Source: Symmetrospora coprosmae (Eukaryota > Basidiomycota > Cystobasidiomycetes > Symmetrosporaceae). From it: a DNA stretch of 64,000 bases. A program made the translations under genes and the position numbers. Within the stretch, counting starts at the first letter, position 1, and each line of letters opens with the position of its first letter. This document shows positions 46,630 to 57,125 of this stretch, piece by piece. The notes beneath the pieces are model-generated. The model was given only the letters and a program-made list of their open reading frames with translations, did not search any database and was not told the DNA's origin. The DNA lies in NCBI GenBank assembly GCA_008802785.1, contig VUYT01000003.1, positions 620,001-684,000 on the forward strand, given 5' to 3'.

Positions 46630-47095
46630 GGCTGGAGCCTGTCTGCATGTACCTCCGCGATACCTATATCTCCCAACTCTGCATCGCTAGACGAGATAAC
46701 CTGAAGTCCTGCATGTCGTCATCGTGACCTTACTCTATCCAGTATCCCTAGAAAGTGAAAGCTCTCGACCAATGTGGTTGTCGAACAGCTGTTCTTAGCT
46801 TCTTACTCGTTCGGATGTTGCACTTGTCAACCAGTGTTGCGGACATCACCGCAGCGACACACCGGACCTCCTCGGCCGTTGACGGCCGCGAGCGCTGGCG
46901 GGACAAGCGGAGGAGCACCGGCGTTGTTCCGATACCGACCTCAGGACGACTACGAAGACCTGCAGAGCTGTTCCAGACCGTCCGCGAGTGTGCATGCTCA
47001 GTGAAGGACCCTCGATACGCGCGAGCCTCCTCAATACGTCCCATTGCATCAGCGGTAACGCGGGAAACACCGATAGCCACGGCCCTGGCGTAGCC
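46630..47095. other. Upstream region of chorismate mutase
   Basis: 466 bp. Open frames of about 110 codons occur on both strands but mirror each other and show no known protein, so I treat them as chance. Presumably promoter and leader of the next gene. Confidence 0.35.
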
Positions 47096-48291
47096 ATGTC
47101 CAATCTCCTGGGGAACGAAGAGGACATCCTCTCGCTCAACAACATCCGAAATGTCCTGATCCGCTTGGAAGATACCATCATCTTCTGTGCGTTCAGCCGC
47201 TTACCGCCTCGTGGAGTGCCGAGTCCGCTGTGGCTGGCGGCATCGCGGCCAGACCTGGGCGTTCACCGCCACAGCAGCAGCTGATGCTTGCCTAACACCT
47301 TGCAGCGCTCATGGAGCGCGCTCAGTATGCACATAATCCGAAACTCTATGTCAAGGGCGGCGTTCCGGAGCTCGAACAGGAAGGCTTCGAGGGGTCATGG
47401 CTGCAGTGGTTCTTGAAAGAAACGGAATCAATGCATGGTGAGCGCGCTTGATACTAACGACGACCTCGCAGGCGCAGCAAGCTGATTCAAGCGACCCAAC
47501 CGTTCAGCAAAGGTCCGGAGATTTGAGAGCCCGGACGAACATCCCTTCACCCCCCGCGACCAGCTCAGCAAGCCCATCCTGCCTCCGCTCAACTACCCTC
47601 GCCTGCTGTACCCGAACACCGTCAACGTAACTGCACAGATCCTCGACTTCTACGTCAGAGCCATCATCCCCGCCATTACGCGGAAAGCGACGGCAGGCCT
47701 GGGCAATGGCAAGCAGGACGATGACGGCAACTATGGCTCGGCGGCGACAAGAGACATCGAGGCATTGCAGGCGATCAGCCGCAGAATACACTATGGTCAG
47801 TCTCGAACTTCCTTGTGCAGGTGAAAGACACGGCCATGCTGAGTCGAGCTGCATGCACACAGGCATGTTCGTCTCGGAGAGCAAGTTCCGCTCCGCCCCT
47901 GCCGATTTCATCCCGCACATCCAGACGCCAAACACCGAGGCGCTTGCGGCTCTGATCACAAAGCCGGCAGTGGAAGCTGCTCTCCTCGTGCGCCTAGCGA
48001 AGAAGGCGTCCTTCTACGGCCAGGAGCTCGATAGCGCGGGCAACCCGATAGGGACAGACAAGGCGGACCTGAAGATCGACGTCGACGAGGTCGTCAAGCT
48101 CTACAAGGACTATATCATTCCACTGACGAAAGACGTAGAGGTGAGGCACTGCGAGCGATATGCTTGCCGAGGACGCGAGAGCGCTGGCAGCCGACGCAGC
48201 CCCCTTTCTGCAGGTCGAGTATCTCTTGACACGACTGGACGGTCTGTCCGAGCAAGAGATCGAAGATTTGAAGAACAAGAAGCCCGCATAA
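47096..48291 (+). CDS. ARO7: Chorismate mutase (AroQ, allosteric fungal type)
   Basis: Converts chorismate to prephenate, the first step towards phenylalanine and tyrosine. Start [20 protein letters not shown], then [11 protein letters not shown] joined to [35 protein letters not shown] joined to [76 protein letters not shown] and the last exon [20 protein letters not shown]. Five or six exons. This is the complete yeast Aro7 plan, about 270 residues, including the catalytic arginine and lysine region ([16 protein letters not shown]) and the N-terminal regulatory-loop region. In yeast the enzyme is inhibited by tyrosine and activated by tryptophan; the same is inferred here. Confidence 0.95.
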
Positions 48292-48376
48292 ACGAGGACG
48301 GGCTGTTGTAGCAACAATGCGGACGGTGACGGCTGGTAATCAGGGGTTACAAAAGCCTACCCAGGGCCCTACACCC

Positions 48377-49731
48377 TTACAAACGGGCACGCGTCTCGGC
48401 CCTCTTCAGGATCCACGCAGTGACATCCTCAATGATCCGCTCCTTCATCTCTCCCGGCTGATCCACATAGGCCACAGCAGGTCAGCTTGATCTGTCGCGT
48501 CTGCGCGTCCGCGAAAATGCAGAGATAGGCCACACACCTCATTGTGCAGTTCGTGAAAGTAGCCCTTGTACGACTTGAACTCCTTGTCGTCAGCGTTGAC
48601 CTTTTCCACAAACTCCTTGGACGCTTCGTGATACGTGATTGGATCTTCGTCGCCATGGTACACGAGGAGGGGCAGCTTGGCGGGGAAGGTGGCGTAGTTC
48701 TTGTCGAGGAGGGCCTGTCCATAATTCAGCATGTTGGAGACGCTGCGCCAGTTGCTCGAGCACTGTCAGCACATAATCTAAGGCGCGATGCCAGTAGGCA
48801 TGAGTGCGGACCCACCCGCGATATGTGCCGAGGGGAGCGCATAGCGGATCCTCTCTGTACTTGGCATTCAGCTCCTCGTCATGCGTCAGGCCGCTGTCCA
48901 GGGCCGCTAGCTTCATCTGCAGACTAGGCAGCACCCTTCCGATCAAGCCGCCGACGAAAAGCAAGGCGCTCGAAGCCTTCTTGGACGGAAGCTGACTAAT
49001 GAGCGGGGCCGACGCAATGACGCCTGCAAGGCTAGCCAGTGTGGGGCGGTGGTTGTCTTTCAGGCAGGAGTACGTGAGGACCTCGCCTCCGCCCTGTCGG
49101 GGAACAGTGTGCTCTCGTCAGTCTTTGACCGTCCGACACGCGACAAACCAACACCTGAATGCGACCCGCCATCGAGTGCCCGAACAGGAAGATGGGAACA
49201 CCGGTGCCCTTCAATCGCTCTTCCTCCTTTGCCAGGAAGAGTTCCATATCGGACAGCTGTTTGACCATGTCGGTGACTCCGAATGTGTCGGTCTTCTGGC
49301 CCGTCCGGCCAAAGCCGCGCTGATCATACGCGAAGACGGAGACTCCACGATTGGCGAATTGCTCAAAGAAGTAGTCATATCGCTCAATCTGCGATGTGCG
49401 CGAGGGTCAGCATGTTGCTCCGCCAGGCGGGACAGGGGATGAGCGATGTACGTATTCGACAAAGCTACGAAGGACGCGCCGTCAGCCACTGACACGCGCA
49501 TATCCATACCTTCTCATGTACATCTGCGGGACTGACCCATGAACGAAGACAACGTGAGCTTTCGGCTCGGATGAGGGAATCCACCTGTCAAGATGCGGTT
49601 GCAGCGTGGCAAAAGGGCCGTCAGCAAGGACCGAGCGAGACTGGCTGGTCAGCGGTGCTCCCCGACCTCTTTGTGAAGAAGCTCGTGCTTGAGAGTCCTT
49701 CAGTCCAGTCTGTGGACGTTGACGAGGTCAT
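48377..49731 (-). CDS. YJU3: Monoglyceride lipase-like alpha/beta hydrolase
   Basis: Serine hydrolase of the monoacylglycerol lipase (S33) family; releases fatty acid from monoacylglycerol, usually at lipid droplets. Read leftward from ATG at 49731 (MTSSTSTDWTEGLSSTSFFT) to TAA at 48377-48379. Exons give SEPKAHVVFVHG-F with the oxyanion-hole HG, VSVFAYDQRGFGRTGQKTD, then GVPIFLFGHSMAGRIQ with the nucleophile serine in GHSMAG, SAPLISQLPSKKASSALLFV, LPLLVYHGDEDPITYHEASK carrying the acidic residue, and YKGYFHELHNE with the catalytic histidine. All three triad residues are present. Seven or so exons. The 5' part, between FFTK and WIPSSEPK, depends on a GTCGGG donor. Diverges from DAM1 over 321 bp. 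Confidence 0.88.
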
Positions 49732-50052
49732 GGCGAGGGGGACTCTTCGGGCGGCGGCGGGGAGGGGAGGGCAACGAGGGTCGACCGCGACTCGGAGGGA
49801 GGAGAGGACAATATGGAGCGACGAGGCAGCTAAAAAGCGAGGTCGGATGGATCGATGGATGAGGTAGCTGAGAGGTGGAGCAGTATGCGTGCAGGGCGGT
49901 GGGAGGAAAGAGGTTGCTGTTACGAGTAGACCGGGAAGGGGAGAAAGCCGGAGAGGGGGGGAGCGGATGACGGGGCACGTGCTTCGAAGCGCCGCGAGCC
50001 CTCCTCGGGTGCTCCATACGACAACGCTAACGCACCAGCCAGCACTGAGAGC
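49732..50052. promoter_or_regulatory. Divergent promoter of lipase and DAM1 genes
   Basis: 321 bp between two divergent start codons, strongly purine-rich on the + strand (49735-49970). No TATA box recognised. Confidence 0.45.
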
Positions 50053-51034
50053 ATGTCAAGGCTACCTGCACTCGCACAGATGGCAGCAGCACCTCATCCT
50101 CGCGCAGCTCATGCTGGCGCGGCCGGTCTACCGGCTCAGACGCCCCTGCGCCGCATCTCTCGCGGCTCGCTGAGCGCCCTGTCTGCCTCGAGGTCGCGGC
50201 GAGCTCTGGACGACTACTCGCAGCCAGCCCTCTCGCATCTTGCGCCCGTCTTTGCTGAGCTGAGCGAGGCCATAGAAGACCTCGCCGTCAACTTCGAGGG
50301 GCTCGATGCCATCAACGACGGGCTCGACAGGTTCAACGAAGGCTTCGCGGGACTGCTCTACGGACTGCGCATGAACGCCTACACGAGCGACATCCTTGAG
50401 GTGAAGCTGACATTCGGTTTCCCGTCTCTGTTGCTTTTGCTCACGCGCCCGTATCATTTGTCTGCCATTCAAACAGGCACCGACAAACCGCAACTTTGAT
50501 CACGCCGAGGAACGCGCCGCTCGCCGTTTGCAGCGCGAAGCTGAGCGGGAGGCAGATGCCACGGCACGTCTAGCTGCAGAAGAGGAGGCGCGCAACTCGA
50601 ATGCGCCACCATCGCCGTCCGGTTCCGCATCCGGGCGCGGCGACGAGACATTCGACACGCAACGAGGCGGTCCCACTGCGCGTCAACGGGGCGGAGGAGA
50701 GGGGCCAAGCACCACCAGAGGTCGCGGTCGCGGCAGAGGCGGTACGACTGCAGGTACAGCGAGTGCTCGCACTGCTCAGCAAAAGAAGAAGGATGCAGCC
50801 ATCCGGTTTGCGGCCCCCATTATTGCGACCCTGCCGTTGCAGTTCAGAGAGCAGCAGCCACACCGCAGCGACATGGAAGGCGTCCTCGGCACACTGCGTG
50901 ATCTCGCTCCGGGGGCATCGACGAAGCTGCAGGACATCGCAAAGCTGCATCCGCTCGTCCCGCAGCATCGCATAAATGCGTGTCTGATCGAGCTGGTGAG
51001 GGTTGACGAGTCTGGCGCGACAACTGAAGCGTAG
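50053..51034 (+). CDS. DAM1: DASH/Dam1 complex subunit Dam1
   Basis: Microtubule-binding kinetochore protein, part of the fungal-specific DASH ring that couples chromosomes to spindle microtubules. Exons 50053-50400 and 50477-51034 give 301 residues. The diagnostic domain is YSQPALSHLAPVFAELSEAI, then EDLAVNFEGLDAINDGLDRF and NEGFAGLLYGLRMNAYTSDI, close to Dam1 in other fungi. A basic, Ser/Arg-rich N-terminus with RRISRGSLSALSASRSRRAL precedes it, including RRIS- and RGSL-type sites that fit Aurora/Ipl1 kinase targets. After the intron, APTNRNFDHAEERAARRLQR begins a charged tail with an Arg-Gly-rich stretch (TTRGRGRGRGGT). The final 90 residues (KKDAAIRFAAPIIATLPLQF) look folded and are not part of the minimal Dam1 domain; I do not recognise them. 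Confidence 0.88.
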
Positions 51035-51687
51035 GAGCTATACTGAAATGCTGCCCGTTCTACTGAAGGTCCGCGCGAAGCTTGTCGTCAAGACTGGCTC
51101 ACTTTATAGGCTCGATCCTTCACGCTATCCAGCGGGCGTTTGATCGTGCTGAACACGGCACAGCCTGCAGCGTATCAGTGCGTACTAGGAGGCCCGCAAG
51201 CGTCACAGACGTGGCACGGCAAAGGAGCGTTTTGCTTGGCAGGAACACCGCGCCAGGATCCTCCAGTTCGCCAGCTCGTGCATTCGCGAAAACCACTGGT
51301 TCGCTTGGCAAGCTTGCTATGGCATATTACCGAGCTCGAAGCCCGGGAAGTCAACGCACAGCTAGCAGGTGCTCGCGCGATGCAACCGTGGTTCTCGCAG
51401 ACGCCACTTCCATTACACAAGTACAAATCACAACAACAACTATGAATGCTGCCCCGAACATGGTAACTTCGCCATACCACCAGACGCACTCGGTGCCATC
51501 CCGGCGACGGCGACGACACCTTGTCAGATCGCATGAAGAGCTCCGTCCTTGCAATGCAACACGCTGCGGGTTTTAGAGCTACATTTGATTCCACCTGTTC
51601 CGCTATACAGGCCACCCAACGCGAATTGCAGAGGGCCGAGCACGACGTCTTAGGGAGTTGACACGAGATGAGGTGCCATACTGACTG
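51035..51687. other. DAM1 3' side and kinase copy A 3' flank
   Basis: 653 bp convergent spacer. No gene recognised in 51035-51525. From about 51528 the sequence matches the flank before kinase copy B (56583 onward). Confidence 0.4.
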
Positions 51688-52080
51688 CTACTTGGACGAT
51701 CCTAGCAAAGTGCATATGCGATCCATAATGATGGGTATCTTGAATGGCTTGGAGATCTGGGTAGGGCTGCGTCAGTCCATCCGCCGGGTCTCTGAACGGG
51801 AAGGACGGAGACGGCGGGGGGTGTCGCTTACTATGCCGTCAAAACCTGCGTCCTCCATCGCCGCGATCTGCTCCTCTCGTGCATTCGCGGTAACAGCTAG
51901 TGTCGGGATATGCCCGCAGATCTTGCCCTGGCTCTCCATCTGCCGGAGAAGGCGGATCGCCCCCATACCATCGAGCACAGGCATCTGCGCGGCCGCGCAG
52001 CCAAGGTCAGTCAAGCCATAGGCTGGGCAGGCCGAGGAAGACAACTGCCAAAACTCACCTCGATATCCATCAGAACGCAC
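51552..52080. repeat. Duplicated 3' segment, copy A
   Basis: Matches 56613-57125 in the same orientation. Both begin with CAATGCAACACGCTGCGGG and run through the 3' flank, the last exon, the last intron and the adjoining exon of each kinase gene. By eye roughly 85-95 percent identical, with a 58 bp stretch (51730-51787) differing at one base. Higher identity than in the rest of the genes. Confidence 0.75.
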
Positions 52081-55000
52081 GAAATGGGCGGGCCGTCCTC
52101 CATTACCCAGCGACTTCGCTTGATGATATGTATCGCTTCCTCGCCATTATTTGCAACGGAAACTGTGCAGCCTAACCGGCTGAGGTGTCTTTGAAGCAAC
52201 TTCTGGTTCACGAGATTGTCTTCAACAACCAGAATGCAGAGGGGTCTTGCAGCAGGGGGCGTCGTAGGTTTGGCAGGCGCCTTGCTTGACTCAATGGCTG
52301 CAGCTGTACTTCCAGCCTTTTGCAAGGTCACTGCCGGGCTGTGCCGCAGAGACCGACCCGGGGCTTGCGGAGAATCGGGATGACTGGCAGCGGGCGCGCT
52401 ACACCGCTCAGCAGGAATGTAGAAGGTGAACGTCGAACCTTTTTCTCGCTCTGATGATACGTCGATCGCCCCGCCAAGCTGTTCAGCTATTTTGCGACAG
52501 ATGAAGAGGCCAAGGCCTGGTCATTTCGGCAGCGCCTCAATCAGCACTGTCGACTGCACGCGGACCTTGCTCTGCCGCCAGACATCGACGCACCTGATCC
52601 TCCGTACGATATATGGGTGAGGGGATTGGCCTGCTTGAAGCGCTGGAACAGTCCGCCTACTTCCTCGGACGTCAAGCCTCTTCCGCTGTCTTTGACCGCG
52701 ACTGTGAGCCAGACTATGGCAGGACTCTGCTGACTGCTATTCGAGTCGGACTCGAAGCTACCGCCGTTGGACTCGGAGCTACCGCCGTTCGAAGCCGGCG
52801 GGACCTGCTTGTTGATAACCGAAGCAGGCATCGTCGTCGAAACGTCGAGGGTGACGCTTATCTTGCGGAAAGCAGATGGTGCGGTGAACTTGATGGCATT
52901 CGTGAGAAGGTTGATGAGAAGCTGACTGACTCGGCTAGGGTCGGTGAGGACGTAGTCGACCTGAAGGGTCTCGAAGGCCGGACTGATTCGCAATTCCGAA
53001 TCGATTTCTTTGCTCTGCATCTCACCTTTGAAGATTTGGAATGTCTCGGGTATGAAATGCGTCGGCCGCGAGGGGACAGGCGTGATGACGAGGAATTGGT
53101 TATCGAGTTTGCTGAGCGTCAGAACATCATCAACGAGACGCGTCATGTGCAAGCAGCAGTGACTGATGATTTTCAGGTCCTCTAGCGTGTCTTGCACTTC
53201 GTGCCTCAGATGAGGGGCTAGGCCAGTAGCGGAATCGCCCGTCGCAATCGCAACTTCTTCAGCGACCGCCGTCACGATGCCCTGCAGTCTCTCGACTGAC
53301 GAGTCCGCCGACAGCACTATGGCTGACAGGGGATTGCGGAGCTCGTGGGACGTCATATCGATGAAGCGCTCCTGAGCCTCCCGCAGCTCGATGGCCTCCT
53401 CCGCCTGTCGCTTCTGGTTCAGCTCGATGAGCTTCTTGTCGGTGATGTCACTCAAGACACCCGTCGCAGCAATGACCTGTCCTTGCTTGTCGGTCTCAAT
53501 TCGCGAGCTGCCAGTACACCAGCGATCGCGGGTATCCCCTGGCTGACGCTTCCAACGGAACTCGAAAGAAGGCAGGTCTTGCTTGAGGACGGTTCTGGTG
53601 AACAGGTGTCTGACCGATTCGATGTCATCCTCGTGGACAGATTCCCAGAACAAGTCGGGCGACTGGTCACGCGGATGGCCGGTGATCCGCCACCAAGACT
53701 CATTGACAAAGGTGATCTCGCCACTACATGGAGAGCACATAGCAGCCGCGACTCGCCGTATCAGCAAGCAGCGTATTGGAATAGCGCAAGGCTGCACGGA
53801 GTCTAGCGAGCCAAGTCGAGCGCCGACTTACGCTGAAGAGAGCCTCCACATCCCTGCAGGCGAGATGTCCGCCATCCTACTGAGCTTCATCTCGGAGGAC
53901 CGCAGCTCGGCCGTCCGGGCTTCCAGGAGCTGGTGCAACTCCTCGTTCTTGTTCTTGACAATGGCAGCAAACATTCGGGCTCGCCTCACCTCTTCCTTGA
54001 CCAGTCGTATGCTTGTCAGGCCGTGCGCAACCTGCGCTTTGAAAAGGTCGAGGAAGACCTGATAATCATGGTCGTAGGCGCGATGTGGATTGAGGCCAAC
54101 GATTGCGATCACCCGTTCGCCTTGCTCCACGTTCAGGATGGGTAGAACGACGATGCAATTGGCCGTCCCGCCGTACTCTGTCTTTCGGACTCCCACCGCA
54201 ACATCCGAAAGCTCTTCGCGGCCAATGACCACCGCCTCCTGGCAGCGGACCGCTTTTCGAAAAGCTTGGATGAGTGCAGCATCCACAGCGTCCCTTCTGG
54301 ACCGACCCGGCAACGCCATCACTGGATGCCCTTCATCGCTCACCAGGAACGATTCCGGAAGGACGGAGCTGCCTTCGAGAACGCTACAAAGGGCACTCCG
54401 GATGTAGGGTCTTTCGGAATGCAGCGCGCCGGCTACGTCATAGAGCTCTGGCTTTCGGGTAGAGCCGGCATAGGGATTGGCATTCGATCGCCGTCCCAAG
54501 GGTCCTTCGTGGCTGGTCTCGCTCGCTTGGCCGCTTGGTCGGGACCTTGACGAAAGCGAAGCATTGACTTCGTCGTCCAATTGCTGATCGTCATCATAGA
54601 CTTGGCTGTAGAAGGCTAGCAGAGGAAGATCCACAGCCTGGCGTTGGGCGGTCTTACAGACTTGCTGAAGAAAAGAGTGTGTGCTAGTGCTGGCTCTAAA
54701 GGCGTGGCTAGCCTCCTGTAGTAGGCGGATCCGACGTTCAGCGACAACCGCGACGGTCGTCTCGAAGAATGGATTGAGAAACCTGCGGCCGCGAGTCGGG
54801 CAGGTACCGCACAGGCGAGCACATAGCCTCAGCTCCCCACCTCGCACCTAAGTTGCATGTCTGGCGTCACGCACCCGGCTATGTTGCCGTGCTCGTCTCT
54901 GCAAGGTACGCAGGCATATGAATACACCGACTCTTCTGTGTACCCGTTCCGCTCGAAGAAGAAGGTGATGTTGTCCATATGAATGACCCGACCTTCCTTC

Positions 55001-56059
55001 AGGACTGACATAATGTCAACCTTTATGGTATCCCAGACCTCGCCCCAGGCGACGCGATACAGTTGACCCATCATGTTCGGATGCTTCTTGCCAGCCACCA
55101 GAGCCGCGGGATAGTTGTAAATGACTGCAAAATATTGCAGAATCCTCCCATCAGCTTCGTGTCGTCCGGAGCGGGCACGACCTGCACGCACCAACGGGAT
55201 CCTCCCCCCAATTGAGCATGGTTGGGAAAGGAGAAGCCAGGCACTGGGAAACGAGTGAGAGGAGTACTGGGGACCAGCTCTCCATGTCTCCAAGAGCTGT
55301 CTTGCTCCAGTCGGTACTTTCGATGAGAGCTAGCTGGTCCTGCATGTTCTCCTTCGACACGCCAGGAACCTCGAGCTGTTTCCATCGATCTAGCCATAGC
55401 CTGGCTCGGCTAACCTGACCACTCGCCAGCCTCTCGTGCATCGGCTCAATCATCCGCAGCGGAGGCCCTATCAATCTAGGCTTTCCGAGCAGGAGAGCGT
55501 GCGTCTCGGAGAGTCGCAGACAGTTCCACTCTATCGCGCCGTCGACGGAAATGTGTGTCGAGCTGCCTACAGCAGTCGAGGCCGAGCTGACGAGTTCTGC
55601 CACCTCTAGCGCATAGCGGTCTTCGAAGTGAGCGGTCGCAATCTGCACGGTCGCTCTTGACAGATGCGGCCGGTACACCAGGCACGCAGGACCGCCGGTG
55701 TATGCGTGAACAACCGTGGCGACCGCAGGAGGTTCCTCAGGGTCCAGTCGAGCAAACGCCGGTCTTGCGTTGTCCAATGCGCGGGCCGTATGGGCTGTGA
55801 AGCAAAATAGGCGGGGGGCACAAGGGGCGGCCGACGCGCGAATGTACAGTGGGTACAGACACTGCGATCAGATCTAGCCCGAACAGCAACTCGTGCTTCG
55901 CGCAGCTGCAGGCAGCTTCCCCAAAGCTGTTGAGCGAGCTCGTGAAGCCGCTGTGAGTGGGCCGGGCCTCTTAAACTCACTGCCTTTCGTCTGCCCTTCT
56001 CCAGGCGGCACCGCGCTGCCCAATTCTGCGTCGCTGACTTCTGTTTCCTCGAAGCTCAT
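51688..56059 (-). CDS. Hybrid histidine kinase, copy A
   Basis: Two-component sensor with its own receiver. Read leftward from ATG at 56059 ([20 protein letters not shown]) to TAG at 51688-51690 over about nine exons. Domains in order: an N-terminal region of unknown fold ([34 protein letters not shown]); a PAS domain ([40 protein letters not shown]); a GAF domain ([20 protein letters not shown] to [20 protein letters not shown]); a second PAS ([20 protein letters not shown]); HisKA with the phospho-acceptor His in [15 protein letters not shown]; HATPase with [26 protein letters not shown] and [20 protein letters not shown]; and REC with [12 protein letters not shown] and phospho-acceptor Asp in CVLMDIEMPVLDGM, ending [20 protein letters not shown]. 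All catalytic motifs are intact. Should feed a phosphotransfer protein and stress response regulators. Signal unknown. Confidence 0.9.
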
Positions 56060-56748
56060 GTCGTTCCTGTACACCTGTTTGCTCGCTCAGGTCTTGCTTC
56101 CCTCCCTGCCTTGCCACGTGAGGGGAAGGCGGCATGTAGAGTGGATTGCTGCGCGAGGATGGTATTGCTGCTACTGTCGAGAGGCAGCGGTGGTATCCAT
56201 GGCATCGATTGTCCTCACACTCTGCTTATTATGTACGAGGATAGAAGTACTACTCCAGAATATTGTTGAGAGTGCAAGCTTTTGCGTGATTGAGTCTGCC
56301 GCGTATATACCGTACTGGCCGATCCAGATCCCACAGCTGCACGAGCCCGCGGAGCCCGCCGCGGAAAGCGTGCGTGTGGCTGCTAAGACTCAGGGTGCAG
56401 CTGTGTAAAATAATTATGACCAGTCGAGCCAGACTCAGTCACTAGTACTCGCAGCTCAAAGCCCAGATTGCCGCAGACTATTGCATTATATGCTATGGAC
56501 TGAGGCTGACACGACCCCGCTTCGGGCTCGAGATGTTTCTGCGACCTCTGGACCCGGGGAGCACAGCGGAGATGATTACAACATCAGATCGTAGGGAGAG
56601 CTCTACCGCTCACAATGCAACACGCTGCGGGTTTTCAGTGCTACATTTGTTCCCACTTGTTCCGCTATACTGACCACCCAACGCGCATTACAGAGGCCGA
56701 GCCCTGCGTCTTGGGAATTCAGCACCCGGTGAATCGCCATACTGACTG
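56060..56748. other. Spacer between the two kinase copies
   Basis: 689 bp. Left part is the promoter side of copy A; the right part, from about 56583, is the duplicated flank shared with copy A's own 3' side. An open frame of about 170 codons (55893-56408) on the + strand overlaps copy A's first exon and lacks any known motif. Confidence 0.4.
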
Positions 56749-57125
56749 CTACCTGGACGATCCGAGCAAAGTGCGTATGCGATCCATGATGATGGGTATC
56801 TTGAATGGCTTGGAGATCTGGGTAGAGCTGCGTCAGTCCATCCGCCGGATCTTTCAAAGGAAGGGACGAAGACAATGCGGGCGGCGCTTACTGTGCCGTC
56901 AAAGCCTGCCTTCTCCATTGCGGTGATCTGCTCCTGCCTTGCATTCGCCGTGACTGCTAGAGTGGGAATATGCCCGCGAAGCTTGCCCTGGCCCTCCATT
57001 TCCCGAAGAAGGTGAATGGCCCCCATACCATCGAGCACAGGCATCTGCGCGGCCGAGCAGCCAAGGTCAGTCAAGCCATAGGCTAGGCAGGCCGATGAAG
57101 ACAAATGCCAGGGGCTCACCTCGAT
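56613..57125. repeat. Duplicated 3' segment, copy B
   Basis: Partner of 51552-52080, in direct orientation about 5.06 kb away. Covers the 3' flank, last exon and last intron of kinase copy B. Confidence 0.75.

Noticed and set aside
46748-47093. Open frames of about 110 codons on both strands before chorismate mutase
   Set aside because: They overlap each other almost exactly, have no motif, and stop before the ARO7 start. Chance frames in GC-rich DNA.
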